Positions 13,214 to 25,772 of a stretch of 64,000 bases of DNA are shown here, piece by piece. Numbering within the stretch: position 1 is the stretch's first letter; each line of letters begins with the position of its first letter. Location of the stretch: positions 7,036 to 71,035 of the forward strand of contig ML986632.1 of NCBI GenBank assembly GCA_010094045.1, given 5' to 3'. This stretch comes from Lojkania enalia. Taxonomy: Eukaryota; Ascomycota; Dothideomycetes; Pleosporales. The notes under the pieces are model-generated. The model was not told where the DNA came from and ran no database searches. It saw only the letters and a program-made list of their open reading frames with translations. The translations under genes were made by a program, and so were the position numbers.

Positions 13214-13223
13214 NNNNNNNNNN
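13214..13223. other. assembly gap (10 N)
   Basis: Ten undetermined bases interrupt the sequence immediately before a 12-base tandem repeat. The gap probably marks a collapsed repeat, so the real length of the array is unknown. Confidence 0.95.
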
Positions 13224-13290
13224 ATATCCAGCGTGATATCCGGCGTGATATCGACCGTGATATCGTACGTCGATATCTGATACAGCTCGG
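13224..13290 (+). repeat. 12-bp minisatellite (TGATATCNNNCG unit)
   Basis: About four and a half imperfect copies of a 12-base unit containing GTGATATC followed by a variable tetrad (CAGC, CGGC, GACC, GTAC). Each unit carries the palindrome GATATC. The array abuts the N gap, so copies may be missing. Confidence 0.75.
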
Positions 13291-13878
13291 CAGACTAGCC
13301 GAAAATCCCCATGACATATCAAGCCTAGTTCCCCAACCTGGACCCAAACCTATACCGAGATAGTATCTGAACAATCGATAAGCGTACGTTAGGTTCCAAG
13401 CATATTATATGATCTAGTTTGGGAAAGATGTAGATCTCGAAGCACGTATTTCGCGCTACTACTCGGCAAATCTATCACAACTGAAAGGGATTAGCTCTAT
13501 CGTTCTATCCCTACATCAGCGCCGTATTCAGTGAAATTAGTCTTCACAAGGGATTTCGTAAATCTAGAGTTAAAAGACAAAAATGAATCGACGAAATTAT
13601 CGCTGGAAAATTCGCTATGTAGAAGCCTTTCAAAGGAGTGACACGGTAAATCCAGTAATAAGTATACAATTATGCGAAAAGGAGGCCACACCAACGCGTC
13701 GCGCTTGCTATGCGGAGATTTGAGACAGTAACATGACAGGAGTTAAAAGTTGCCACTCTAGAACGTGCTTGCAAGAACCTCAAATGCAAAATCAACGGAA
13801 ACGACAGACATGAACAGCTCGAATTGAGAAAACAGCGACACCGCAGCCTAAATCTAACATATCCAAAACATGTCACTC

Positions 13879-15083
13879 TCAGTTCAACCCACCACCGCTG
13901 CCCTGATCAGAAACTTCATTGCCGCCTACCTTGCGACGCATACTCTTGCTTCGGTGCGTGTAGTAGTTCTTCGGTTCTTTCATCTGCTCTTTGTCTTCCT
14001 TTGCAACAGAGGAATGCAATTTGCCACCACGGGCTTGCTCCTTAGCTTTAGAGATCTTCGAGCCCATGTTTAGCGAGCTTGGTGCAGAATTGGAAGAGCA
14101 ATCAGGAGATCCGGAAGCTTGGCGTTCTCTGGAAATGATAATGCTGTGACGAGTTAGCAAGGTGAAATAATGCACAGTGGGGGGGCTTTGACTTCTGTAT
14201 GGGCATTTTCATGGTTGGCGGAAGGCAATCTGGGAAAGATGCAGGGTCTTGGTTAAACTGTGCTACTTACGGAGGCGCCGGATCGGGATCTGGTTCTGGT
14301 TCTGGATTAGGGTCGGGGTCAGGGTTCGGGTCCTTGTTTGCGTTTTTGGAAAGATCTCGGAGGTTATATCTGTTGGATCTGTAATTGGTACTATTTTGTT
14401 GGCTGTTTGTCAAGGTTAGAGGGACTTTAGTGCAAAGGATTGTGTGGTGAGGGACTCACAAAGTTGACGTCAGGAGTCGTGGCGCAGCCTGTGGCCCGAG
14501 CTTTGGCTCCTGGATTGGAGCTTGGAGACTATCAGCCGAAATAATTACACTGCATCAGGTTAGAGGGAAGGTAAAGTTTGCTTCACAATATTCATCATAT
14601 GTACGGCGGTGCGGGATCTGGATCCGGATCCGAATCCGGGTCCGGGTTATTGTTCTTACGCTTGCCTTTCGATTGATTTAGCAAGTTCCTGGCCGTGATG
14701 ACGATCCTATTTGAAGTTAGATAAGCAACAATGTCTATTTCTCAGCACACATACGGTGGTGCCGGGTCCGGGTCGGGATCTGGTTCAGGTTCGAGAATGC
14801 TATGACTTCGATTTCCCTTCTCTTGTTTGGGTTGCAAAGACGTAGAGGTACGATGCATACCTAGTAGAGACCAAATTAAGGGTAGAAGGGTAATGAATTG
14901 CGGGGCATTAAAAGTAGGACCGAGTTCAGAATACATTTGAGCGGCTCTAATATACGCATTGAAAGCAGCAGTTGCACCCGCTCGCTGCTCGATATGCTTG
15001 GGAGCATGAGGGAATCCTCGGGTTTTATAGAAGCCATTCTCGCCATATTCGCAACCCCTTGAACAAAATGTCTCCTTTAGCAA
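13879..15083 (-). CDS. unknown protein built from repeated Pro-Asp exons
   Basis: I do not recognise a family. Five exons on the minus strand (15083-14755, 14706-14605, 14549-14460, 14402-14271, 14143-13879) join in frame to 305 residues. Every intron has GT-AG ends (donors GTATGT, GTACAT, GTGAGT, GTAAGT) and all four are in phase 2. Exons 1, 2 and 4 each end in an acidic Pro-Asp/Glu tract closing with DPDPAPP. Exons 2, 3 and 5 each begin with the same short hydrophobic start (IVITA, VIISA, IIISR). The last exon ends in a Lys/Arg-rich basic tail. Exon 2 (102 nt), exon 3 (90 nt) and exon 4 (132 nt) are multiples of three, so modules can be gained or skipped without frameshift. The 5' start is the first ATG of the open exon; a further upstream exon is possible. 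Confidence 0.6.
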
Positions 15084-18000
15084 TGAATCAGGTCCGCTCG
15101 CAACATACCAGCATCCACTGCCCGCTCTTTCGGCCTATTCATCCTCTCCGGCCCCACGTCGCATTCAAATCTTGAAGCCATCCCAAAAGTGACCCATTGC
15201 CTACAAACCACTTAGCGACGATGCTTGCTAAATCTGGATGTCGCGAGACTAGCCCCCCACTCTTTCGCAAGATAGCAGAGCTTATTCCGTGAGTAGTCAC
15301 CCACTGAATGTTTGAGCTGTTGAGGCTCAAGAGCAAGCCTCACTCGGGGGATGCCACAAGGGGAACTGAGACGCGAGTTTAAGTAAGCTCGCGAATGATT
15401 ACATATGTGTGACAATGGGTGTTAGCGTTAATGCGGTGTAGCCGTCTATTTCGCTGCCGCCTTGTGGCTGAGCGGAAGGCTGAACACCATTAACTTGTGC
15501 GCTTACGGCGAGATAGGAAGACGTATTCAAGGGTAAATTATTACGCTGTCCTTAGGGTTTAACACAGACTATAAGTGCCCAGGGACTATTGGGACTACTA
15601 CGTAGGTAAATGGGCTGCAAGTTGCAAAAGCTGGAATTGAAAATATTGCGGGGTTGTGATTTCCGCCAAAGCCACAGCCACATTCTATCGTAATTCCTTC
15701 AGCCCTACCGAATTCGCTCCACCACAAAATCTTATCTTCAAGCCATTATTTCCTTTACCGCAGTTTGGGACTTACAGTCACTAGCTTGAAGTTTCCCGAC
15801 CCGTCAAAAGTGCCACTGCCGTTTAGGAAAGGGTGTTCCATGGATGGCTCTTTCCATTTGTTGATTTAGAATTCGTAATCCTCTGATCGTGCACTTTAGT
15901 AGGATAATCTACATATCTAGTCTTGTTTCAAGGACAAATTTTAATTCGGCAATTGCTCATATGAAATTTATAGGCATATCGACCAAGCTTCCCTCCTCCT
16001 TCCACTATATTTAGTTTTCCATTCTCCAGCCACAGCCTTCTACCACCTACCACCGTCGAGGCCTGCTGCATTGCAACATCTCGGATAACGCCAAGAGATT
16101 CTCTGCAACATTAACTCTTCGCCGCTTCTCCTGGATCAAGGCATCTAGTTGTACGATGGGGACATCATGCGATGAGCGTAGCTTATAGGGAGGTTGGATC
16201 GCCTTAAATCTTGTTGTAGTTTGAAAAATACATCAGTTTTCGGCAGCAGCCCTGCGTCAAAGGACTCTTCAGCCCGAAGCGCGCTGTTTCAAACTCATAC
16301 TGGGGCCAAAAATTCAGTGGATCTATGGAGTCAGCTCAAAAAGGGCCTATTAATGCCGAGTTCGGCGTGATCACTTATTGGGGACATGACTGCAGGCTCT
16401 ACCTCTGTGGGAGGCAAAAAAAAAAAAAAAAAAAAATTCCAAGAACTTGTGAGGCCATATGTTCATATTCGGAACTTGGATGTATTGGACTGGAAGACTG
16501 CACCGTGCCGGCTTATGTGGACCCTCAAGGAAACTGTTATCTGAATGCGGTATCTTCGCGTCATTCACCCCGACTTGTGCAAAATTTGAGCAGAATAGAG
16601 CTCCGGTTTTACGTTATAGTGGTCCCAGCTACGTTTTACACCGCAAAATGCTCGTTTGTGCAAGTCGGAGCACTTGGTCATTAGCTCACTCTTTCTAGGT
16701 GGATTTGAAAGAGGTCAAGGAGCATTGGCACCTAATCAGGTTACACGACTGATTATGTGAAATATATTTCGAGCAGCAATCAGCCGACCTTCATGACTCC
16801 AGGGTGTTTACCCTACAAAATAATGGGACAGCGGAATCTTTCGATATTGTTGTTGTCTATTCGCGCGTTAGATTTGCTGGAGAACACGGTGGATCGAGCC
16901 GTCAGCGTAACTTCGTAGAATGCTGAATGCCTGTTCTATTAATTTTGGGGCGTCATGTTAATTGACTCCCGCACGCTCTAAGGATTTGTCCCGATTTTCT
17001 CTATGATTATAGAGAGTGTAGATACTACGGAACGTTCCTGAATTGAAATCCACATTGCTAGGTGGCTGAGGCTGCTCATACCAAGTGTGCGAGCTATATT
17101 GAAGTCCGAAATTGGTATCACTAGTCAAATGTAATAAGGAGAGTAAATTGTGAGATCAATACCACTATTGTGATGAGTCCGACGTGCTTCAGTTTTTTGG
17201 TTTTACAAAATGGTGAAGATAATGGCGTGTTTGGGAGATGTTGGGAGAGAATTGCTGTGAAAGTTTCGCGGAGATACCATATAAACATGTTGGCAAAAGG
17301 GTTCTTGAAGGACTGGTATATTTTCATTGCTGCTGCAAAGATAAATCTTTTTGTCACCAAATTTGGAAAACGGGAGGAAATATGGACACATACTGTGAAG
17401 CCGCCAAGCGGGAACATCTCGACCAATATTGTTCTGGTTCTCTTTGGAATTTTGACTCTGAGAATGAATGGCGTCGGAATGGGAATGATCATGACGTCTG
17501 AGGAGATGTTCACCGCAGTGCTCATGCAAGTCCAGGTCACGTGCCTGATCAGGCTACGCAACTCTTAACTAAGCAGTCTCATATACTATATATTTCTCTA
17601 CTGTATTATAGGCCGACATGTCAGCACAATCATTAGCACAAATATCAATACAACACCCATGTAGTCTTCACCCACTTTTGCTTACAGTTCACAATAAAGT
17701 GCTTGATCGCCATAGAACATTGCATTGAATTGCTTAGTAAATTTCCATGCTGCTTTTTGAAACCTCTTACGACGGTTCTTCGAGAGGGGTAGCCCGTTAT
17801 TCCGTAAGGAGCTAGCACTAAGTGGGGAATCATAGAATTTCCATATCACCCTAGACTCATTTTGTTGAGTGACCCGGACAGGACTAGAGCCGAATAAAAT
17901 GATAGGACTTACAAAACACGTGGCGGAATAAATTGCAACAAGTTTTATGAGCGCTATAGAACGGCTATTTTGGGTGATTTGGTTGGAGATTAGTCACGAA

Positions 18001-18639
18001 TAGTTTTGTACAACTCCCTTTCCCATATGAAATCAAGGCGGAGACTGAGATCAGGGTTGCAAGTGAGCCAAATTCTACGAGGGACTAACCCTAAGGCCTA
18101 GTTCTGTTTGACGTAATTATTGAAAGTAGTCGTTTATAAAAGATCGTATAGGATACGGCATGATATATTAAATGGGGACCAGATCCTGACTAAGCAAGCA
18201 AAAAGATTAGTGGCACGTGATTTTGCTTCTTACCCATCCCCTTCTCAATTTCAGGCCTAATTGTCCTCTTCAAATTTTATTTAAGTAGCTCAAGCATTCA
18301 ATATGTGACTAGAGCTACTATGTTGATTTTGTTTTTATCCCAGCTAATGATTATCACCCCACACCAAAGCCCTACTAGCTCCACCTGTCTAGCGCCGAAA
18401 ATCGTTCATCAGACTACAGCCCCACATAATCAGAAGCTTAACGCGCAATCTGTCACAAATCGAGAATCTCGACTTCGAATCTGCCTAATAGAAAGGGAAG
18501 CTAATAATGTATGGCATTAATAGCGTAGTGTACCTTAAGCTTGAACGCGCCTAAAAGATAGGGGTGTCGCGCAGAAATCTAGGCCGCCCCGGAAGGGCCT
18601 GGCCACGGTACTTCTCAGTCTTACATTTAGCTGAGCACT
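15084..18639. other. long gene-poor stretch
   Basis: About 3.5 kb without a supported gene. ORFs at 16325-16684, 17121-17568 (both strands) and 18305-18520 have no recognisable domain, and opposite-strand overlap argues against coding. It includes a 21-base A run at 16,416-16,436 and copy 2 of the dispersed repeat near 17,527-17,690. The last part contains the promoter of the hydantoinase gene. Confidence 0.45.
17527..17690 (+). repeat. dispersed repeat, copy 2
   Basis: Same-orientation partner of the segment at 7,122-7,285. It shares AGGTCACGTGCCT, CTAAGCAGTCT, ACTATATATT and the TTCACCC...TTGCTTACA block in order. Differences between the copies are mostly transitions, consistent with mild RIP or simple age. 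It lies about 1 kb upstream of the hydantoinase gene and is not part of a recognised ORF. Confidence 0.55.
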
Positions 18640-21600
18640 ATGACTCCCGGATATAGACTGGGTGTTGATGTGGGAGGGTGGGTTTTCTCCCTGGTCATAA
18701 TTTTCTCGTTTCTATTCGCTCTAAGTGAGGAGTAGTGAAGCTAAATCGAACAGTTGGTCAAAGCTAACTCGATAGGCCAGAACCTTCACAGACATTTGTG
18801 TCATAACACCTAAAGGACTGACCGTTCGCGCAAAAGTTCTTACAGACACTTCGGACCAGTCTATTGGCGTGCAAGAAGGCGTCCTCAAAGCGCGCAAAAT
18901 TCTGAAGGAACAATATGGTTGGAACGGAAAGTTTGAGTACATCCATCATGGCACGACGACCGGAACCAATGCGATACTAGAAGGAAAAGGCGCAAAAACT
19001 GGTCTTATTGTTACGGCAGGACACAAGGATATATTGTCCGTCAGAAGAAGCCAGATCCCTGGAGGACTAGGAGCGTGGATCAATTTTGTGCAACCGCAGC
19101 CTATCGTCCCCCTAGAACGCACAGTGGAAGCCAATGAAAGAATTACAATTGGAGGCGAAGTATTTCGAGAACTAGATGAAAAGGCCTTCAGGGAAAGTTT
19201 GGCGGATTTGAAGAAGCAAAAACCCGAAGCCATCTCGGTCTCATTGCTAAATTCCTTCAGCAACAGCATCCATGAAAACAATATTAGGAAAATCCTTCAA
19301 GATGAGTTTGGGCCGGATGTTGAAGTAGTAACATCGACGGCCGTTCTGCCAGAGATTCAGGAATATGAACGAACAGTCACAACAACCGCTAACGCAATTG
19401 TCAAGCCTGTTGTCAAGAGATATATGAACAACCTGGAAAAAATGCTCTCGGCCGATACGGACACTATTCGCATCCTAAAATCCGATGGGGACCTTACTAC
19501 ACCGGTCATATCCGGCGAGCTGCCCGTAAATATTCTCATGAGCGGACCAGCTGGTGGCGTGAAAGCTGTATCACATTTGGTGGCAAAGAACACGCCGTTC
19601 AAAAACCTCATCACGCTCGATATGGGCGGCACAAGTACTGACTGCGCATTGCTTCCGGGGTCCAATGTTATTATCCGTAGAGAGACAAACGTAGGCTCTT
19701 TAACCGTCAAAGCACCCTCTGTGGATGTTCGCACCGTGGGTGCTGGAGGCGGTTCTATTGCCACCTACAACGACTTCACGAAACAGTTACGTGTCGGCCC
19801 GGAGTCCAGCGGTGCGATGCCTGGACCAGCAGCATATGGAAAGGGAGGTACTCAGGCCACTGTTACAGATGCGAATCTAGCACTTGGCTATCTTCCGTCG
19901 AAGCTGCTTGGAGGGACGTTCCAGCTTGATGCATCTGCCGCCGTTGCAGCAGTTGAGTCTATTGCCAAGCAAATGGGCATGGAAGTAACTGCCGCCGCAG
20001 AAGGTATCATAAATCTCGTCAACGAATCTATGTACGGCGCCCTACGCTTAGTATCTGTCGAGCAGGGATTCGATCCTCGTGATTTTGCCCTTGTCGCATT
20101 TGGTGGAGCTGGTCCCCTTCATGCCAACGCCCTTGGAAAGCTTCTTGGGTCCTGGCCGGTCATTGTTCCTCCTAGCCCTGGGATTTTATGTGCTCAGGGG
20201 GATGCCACTACAAAGATGTCCCACGAGCAGTCGTGCACATACATCAAGTTATTCGATAAGATCACTGCTGAGGACCTAAAATTGACACTGGGCAAACTAA
20301 AGGATATCTGCGTTAAAACGGTGAAGGAAACTTTAGGAGACACAAAACAGCACCTAAAGGTATCATTCGAGTCTGATATGAGGTATAAAGGTCAAGCAAT
20401 GACTCTAGTAAGTCGATTTTGCTCTGATCCGGGCTATGAACGCTTACAACCAACTATGGAATGTTGGTTAGCCTGCCTAAAAAATTGGCACCCACCAACC
20501 GCTATGGCTCATTGAACAATAACTATTGTCTAAAGCGTTGAAGGAACGCCCTTTTTATACATCCCGCACATATATGTTTTCAAAAAATGCTAACCATTCG
20601 CAGACAGTGCAGTTTGATGAGACTGAAATGAAAAATACCAAAGCACTACTTAATACTCTTCGTGCTAAATTTGAAGAAATGCACCAGCAACAATTTGGAT
20701 TCTCCCACGAGTCTGCAGAGCTTGAAACGATGCGAATGCGAGCCAAAGTTAGAGATGACTCTGAAGAGATCGCTATTAGACCTATCGATGCAGCCACAGA
20801 TTCAAAACCACCAAATGACGCTATAATATTTAAACAGTTCATCACTTATGAAAACCAGAACGTCGAGGCTTCTTTCTGGGACCGTGCTAAGATCATGAAG
20901 TCTGGCATCAAGGTACCAGGGCCCGCGGTCATTTCTGAGATGGACTCAAACACTCTGATTCTTCCGGGCTATATTGGCGAAGTTGACTCGATGGGAAACA
21001 TACTCATTTGGCCTCCTGAAAGGAGTACTGAAGCCAAGATTGTCCATACCAGGGGTTCTGCTAAGCGGGTTGTGGAAGACGAGCCACTGATCTCAACTTT
21101 GATTTCTTCCGCGCTCGGATCGATTCGTCGTGAAATGGATACGTTAATGCTTCGATGCGCCATGTCGCCAGCTATTCGAGAGCAGCAAGATGAATTTAAC
21201 GTCATCACTAATACCCGTGGTCAAATGCTTGTTGGCCAGTTTGGCAGCTTCATTACACAATTCTTAAACGGTTGGAAAGGGTCTATCAATGAGGGCGATG
21301 TCTTTGTGACGAACGATATTTACCAAATCGATGGCGCCGTTTCACATCTAAACGATGTCATCGTTCTCCTACCAATCCATTACCAGCATGAACTGATAGG
21401 ATGGGCAGCCAATTTTGGCCACCTAACCGACGTGCAAGGCAAAGTTCCTGGTTCCATGAGTATCAATGCTAGCTCTATCTTCGAAGATGGCCTTCAGATT
21501 CCTATTGTCAAGCTATATGACAAGGATGTGTATAATAAGCCGTTGGCTGACGTATTCTTCCGAAACTCTCGACAACCTGATTGGTTCCAGAGCGATCTAA

Positions 21601-23063
21601 TCGCTTTAGTCGCTGCTTGTAGAACAGCTGCTGTTCGTGTCTGTGAGCTATGCGATCGTTACAGTCTTGAAGTATACCAAGCAGCCACCGACAATCTTCT
21701 CGCTCAAAATCGGGCTGCGATCAAAACTATTATCGAGTACAAAATTGGCAACGAGAAGTCCACATTCACAGACTTCATTGACGATGATGGGCATGGAACT
21801 GGCCCTTATGCAATAGCCTGCTCAATGCAGAAACAAGGAAACAAGCTTGTCTTTGACTGGGACGGCACATCTCCCCAGTCAAACACGTCCATGAACTTCT
21901 ACCTTTCCATTACTATGTTCAAGATGTTTATTGGCTACTATCTACTCGCCGTCTACGATCCCCACTGTGTTGTCAATGATGGCTTTCATGATTTAATCGA
22001 GGTCAAGATACCTGAAGGTACTGTACTCCGACCCGTACGACCTGCAGCAGTCAGTTGTCGAACGCATCTCCTAGGTCGCGTTATGGATGTTATGCAAGCA
22101 CTATTTGGTCAACGCAATCCAGTGTACCGCTGCGCAGCTGGCTTCTCGGATTCTCCTCATCTGTTTTACTCAGGCTTCAAGCCGAATGGTGAATTCTTCC
22201 TCCTTTATCAGATCGGATTTGGTGGGGTACCTGCTCGTCCAATAGGTGATGGGCCTGACTGCCACTGCCTGTTTCCGGCTATCAAATCCATACCCACTGA
22301 AAACATTGAATTATACTTCCCACTCATTATCGAAGCTAACGAAGCATTACCGGATTCGGGAGGTGCAGGATATTTCCGTGGCGGAAATGCTCAAAGAACC
22401 CTTTATCGGTTTTTGAATGAGGGGGAAGTCAGCATTCACGACGATCGCTGGTTTATCAAACCCTGGGGTGTGAACGGTGGAAAACCTGGTAGCAGGAGCA
22501 AGAAGATACTATACAAGAACAATTCTTACGGCACAGAGAAGGAGAAAGAGAATATCGAGCTGTTACAATCTAAGCAAGATCATGTCCACGTTCTGCCAGG
22601 TATGTCACTAATCCCCAAGTTATTGATGTCGGGGCTAACACGGAAAGGTGACGTCCTCGAATGGATAACCTGGGGTGGAGGTGGACTTGGCGACCCTCTT
22701 ACTCGACCCCCAAACATTGTAGCTGCTGAGGTTCACCGGAAATTGGTTACATTCTCCGGTGCAGCCAATAACTACGGTGTTGTTGTCCGGCCTTCAGACT
22801 TCAGCGTCAACGAAGGGGCGACAGCAGAACTTCGACAGAAGATGTATGAGAATAGGAGGGAGGCAGGCTATATAGAGGGTCTAAGTTACGATAGAGGAGG
22901 GAAGATGAGTGATTTATTGGAGAGGTGTGAGACAGAGACGGGGTTGCCGGCGCCAAAACCTCAATGGGAGAAAGATCCTTACGGACCGCATGTTGGGCTG
23001 GAGTATGTTAGGGGCTGGTATAGAAAAATGAGAGAACTGAACGTTGATGGATGGGATTTCTAA
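18640..23063 (+). CDS. 5-oxoprolinase/hydantoinase family protein (HyuA-HyuB fusion)
   Basis: Three exons (18640-18677, 18781-20407, 20604-23063) give 1,374 residues. The tiny first exon encodes MTPGYRLGVDVGG, and splicing restores the hydantoinase A N-terminal motif VDVGGTFTD. Further HyuA features are HGTTTGTNAILEGKGAKTG (about residue 74 on) and the ATPase-like MSGPAGG and LDMGGTSTDCAL motifs (about residues 270-310). The HyuB half begins around residue 785 with PLISTLISSALGSIRREMD and runs to the C-terminus, including the GGGGLGDPLTR segment. Family role: ATP-dependent ring opening of 5-oxoproline or of hydantoin-type compounds, in the cytosol. Length is slightly above the ~1,290 of classical oxoprolinases, as in fungal paralogs. 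The 196-base second intron is a little long; using the alternative ORF there would add residues that do not fit the family. Substrate is uncertain. Confidence 0.88.
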
Positions 23064-23169
23064 GATCAAAATTCCGATATTAAAACCTCATACTGTAAGT
23101 GCAATACCATTGTCAATGCATCAAATTAAGAATACATTATAAAACAGATATATGAACAAAAAAGCCATA

Positions 23170-23791
23170 TCACTGTGCTGGCATCTCGTGTCTATATCCC
23201 ATACCATATATCCTTTCAGGGTTCTCCGTATTTCGAGTATTAATTTGCCATGCTGGTGTATTTGTATACTCCTGCTCTTCCACATGCGTATTATTGGAGA
23301 TTTCTTGTCTCCCAACCGTTCTCCTCTGTGCATAGTGCCCGCGCCACAAAAACGGAAGCCATGAGTTATGTCCTATTCGTATACGAATGCCATCGATCGC
23401 AACTAAAACACCAAACAGAGCTATTAATCCACCCGGAATTCCAATCCCTAGAGCTATCTTGTCGGAATTAGAGAGGCCTCCATTGTCCGGTTTTGAATCA
23501 CTAGTTATGAGTGTTGCTTTGGGAGCTATGTATGTGTCTCGTTTCACTACCGTTGCGGGAGGTAAAGAGGCGGTTTCGACAACAGCTTCGAAATTGTGAA
23601 GATCACGAGGGACACTATTAACGGTAGATCCTGATGATTCTATATCTTAGAACGGATCGGTTGGAGATTCGCATAATATCGTTACGCAGCTCACCAAAAC
23701 GGGATCCTAAACTTGAGACGGAGTCTGCGTCACCAACATTGGAGAGACATCTTGCTGAAATAAGGAGAATGAAAATAAAGTGTAGCAGCAT
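23170..23791 (-). CDS. single-pass membrane protein, unknown function
   Basis: Two exons on the minus strand (23791-23695 and 23639-23170) with a 55-base GT-AG intron give 188 residues. The model starts with a strong signal peptide (MLLHFIFILLISARCLS). A short Ser-rich ectodomain follows, then a transmembrane helix around IALGIGIPGGLIALFGVLVAI (about residues 96-116). The tail is a basic, hydrophilic cytosolic segment ending in RHEMPAQ. The Gly-rich helix after an SNSDK-like segment is a common architecture in fungal wall-sensing or adhesion-like membrane proteins, but I recognise no domain. It is tail-to-tail with the hydantoinase gene (106 bases apart). Confidence 0.6.
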
Positions 23792-24734
23792 GTTCTATTG
23801 ATCTCTAATAGTTAAATCGAAAAGGTATTCTGGGGAAGCCCTTCAAAGACATTGCGATACCATTATTCTATACTCAGGCCATTGCCAATTTTCCGATCTC
23901 ACGATATTCTGCCTTGCCGCAATGCCTACGGTGAGCTGATCGATGTTGTTCAGCTCGTGGCGAGAGTCGCTTCTTATTTCCACTTCCGACAGTGTACCTT
24001 CGTGGCCCCTCTCCACCGAGATGTAGACGACTATTGCCGTCCATTAGCAAGCCTTTCGTCCGACTGCAAAACCTTTCTTTTATTCTTGAACATTCCTTTT
24101 TGTCGAGGGTACAATAGAACACAAATTTTCGACAAGGGTCCCACGATAGCTAAAAGCACCTGTGCTACTCATCTCCGCAACAAATCGAGTCATCTGTTCC
24201 GTAACTCTCAGCCTTGCTTGATTTTATCACGCCATAATTATTCAGTAAGAAATCAAATGCAAGGGAGCAGGCTGGAAATGCCATTAAGATGACAGCCCGA
24301 GACATTTCTTATCATAGCTGCTTCCTCTCTCGAGCGATAGCAAAATCCATTTCGGCTATTGAGAATCTTGATTTCAAGCAGAGAGATCCACAGGAGCCTT
24401 CTTATATTCGCTCTAGCAACACGTCTGCTGTCTATACCCTTTGTCAGATTAGGGATGAGAATTCACCCAACACTTGTCAAATCGATTCTATATACAATAT
24501 AGGGAGAGAAACCATATCTGGCCTCGTATCCGGTCACTTCCAGATCAGCTCGTGCTTGGCAATATTGTTCAAGAATATGATATGATGGAGATCACGTTGA
24601 AAGGCTACCGGCTACAGGCTATGTCGAAACACATAGCTTAATGCGCCAACCTTTCATACCACCTAAGGCCACTTTTCATTCACTCTATGTTTTGTCCGAC
24701 TACAGGTTCTTGATATCTCCATTTGGTTTCAAGC
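23792..24734. other. intergenic between two divergent surface/secreted genes
   Basis: About 940 bases serving as the shared upstream region of a minus-strand membrane protein and a plus-strand secreted protein. ORFs at 23852-24292 and 24289-24585 (+) have no recognisable content and no signal peptide. I saw no repeat here. Confidence 0.45.
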
Positions 24735-25772
24735 ATGGCACCCTCCTCCAGCACGACAACTCTTGTCGTTCTTCTGTTTCGCCTCGTCGCACTATCTGTC
24801 GGAGAAACTATATGCGGCTACATTAGCGGTCTATATAGTATGACTTGTAACTTCTGTCTAATTACTTCATCTAACACTACTGCAGCTGCATCCCTAACAT
24901 GTAATCTCGGGTATGAATGCGGCTGGAACACTTATGTCTGGGCTATGAACTGCTGCAAGCAGCCTACGAGTTGCAACTACATCCAAACCTGCATTCCTTA
25001 CTCTAGGTTCGCCAACTTTGACGCAAACTTTACGTCTGAGCCGTATACGACCTACTAGTACACAGATGCTGGTATCCCAACTTATCATAAAAACTAACGA
25101 AACATAATCTTGTCAGTTCCAACAGCAATGAGCCATACTGTTTGACAAAGGAATTCATCGTCGACTATGGCGAACGATATTACTATGAGCTAAACTGCCA
25201 TACCAGCAAAGGCTTAATATCTGTATACGATACATATACGACCGACGACTTTCCCGGATCCACCTTCTCCCCCGCGCCAATACCTAGTTGGACAGAAGCC
25301 CCAATCACCTCGAAGGACGTGAGGGTTCAAGTGAGTCCATATATCTATCTAATACGTCTATAATAATCCCTCTCCTAAACGCTAATACACCTCAGACGTA
25401 TATCGAGCCAGCAGATGGGACCCAAACTAAAGAGGTACCGATTGTACTCTCGGCCGATAAGCCAATCGAAGATGTGCCTTCGGCAACTGAACACTCAGGA
25501 GTCCAAGTACGTAGGAATACCTACGGATCATATCGGGGTGTATGTATTTATCTCAGAAGCTAATGTATTATTAGCAGGAAGCACCGTCTGGTACAGATAG
25601 CATTACGCCGACAGAGTGGTCCCAAGACAGCAACTCAGATGCGATGTCCTCATCAAGAGGGGATGATGTACAACAATGTCAAAACGGAATATGCTCTAAT
25701 CCAGAAAACAACGGCAACATTGTATTGATAAACAATCGTGCTTCAAGTTCACAGAGCGAGAGCAGAATGTAA
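24735..25772 (+). CDS. Cys-rich secreted protein of unknown function
   Basis: Four exons (24735-25057, 25117-25330, 25396-25506, 25578-25772) join in frame to 280 residues; the three introns are 59 to 71 bases. The N-terminus is a signal peptide (about residues 1-30, ending near SVGETICGY). The ectodomain has spaced cysteines, with CNFC, YECGW, NCCKQPTSCNYIQTC and EPYC motifs in the first ~120 residues. A Ser/Thr/Asp-rich low-complexity second half follows. The pattern resembles a fungal family of small secreted Cys-rich proteins that usually continue into a transmembrane helix; none is present here. The TAA stop lies exactly on the left junction of the 7-kb element: TA is the flanking dinucleotide and the next A is the first base of the element. 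The 3' end may therefore have been altered by the insertion. Confidence 0.65.

Larger units (their letters stand above)
12596..13878. other. intergenic with assembly gap and minisatellite
   Basis: About 1.3 kb between the photolyase start and the end of the next gene. ORFs on both strands near 12,604-13,236 have no recognisable content. The sequence holds ten Ns at 13,214-13,223 and a short tandem repeat directly beside them. Confidence 0.5.

Noticed and set aside
14199..14384. Gly-Ser repeat ORF on the plus strand (GSGSGSGLGSGSG)
   Set aside because: It is the antisense of the Pro-Asp exon of the minus-strand gene, whose splice sites and frame explain the repeats better.
15460..15500. TGGCTGAGCGG, like a tRNA A box
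   Set aside because: No B box at the right distance and no cloverleaf pairing.
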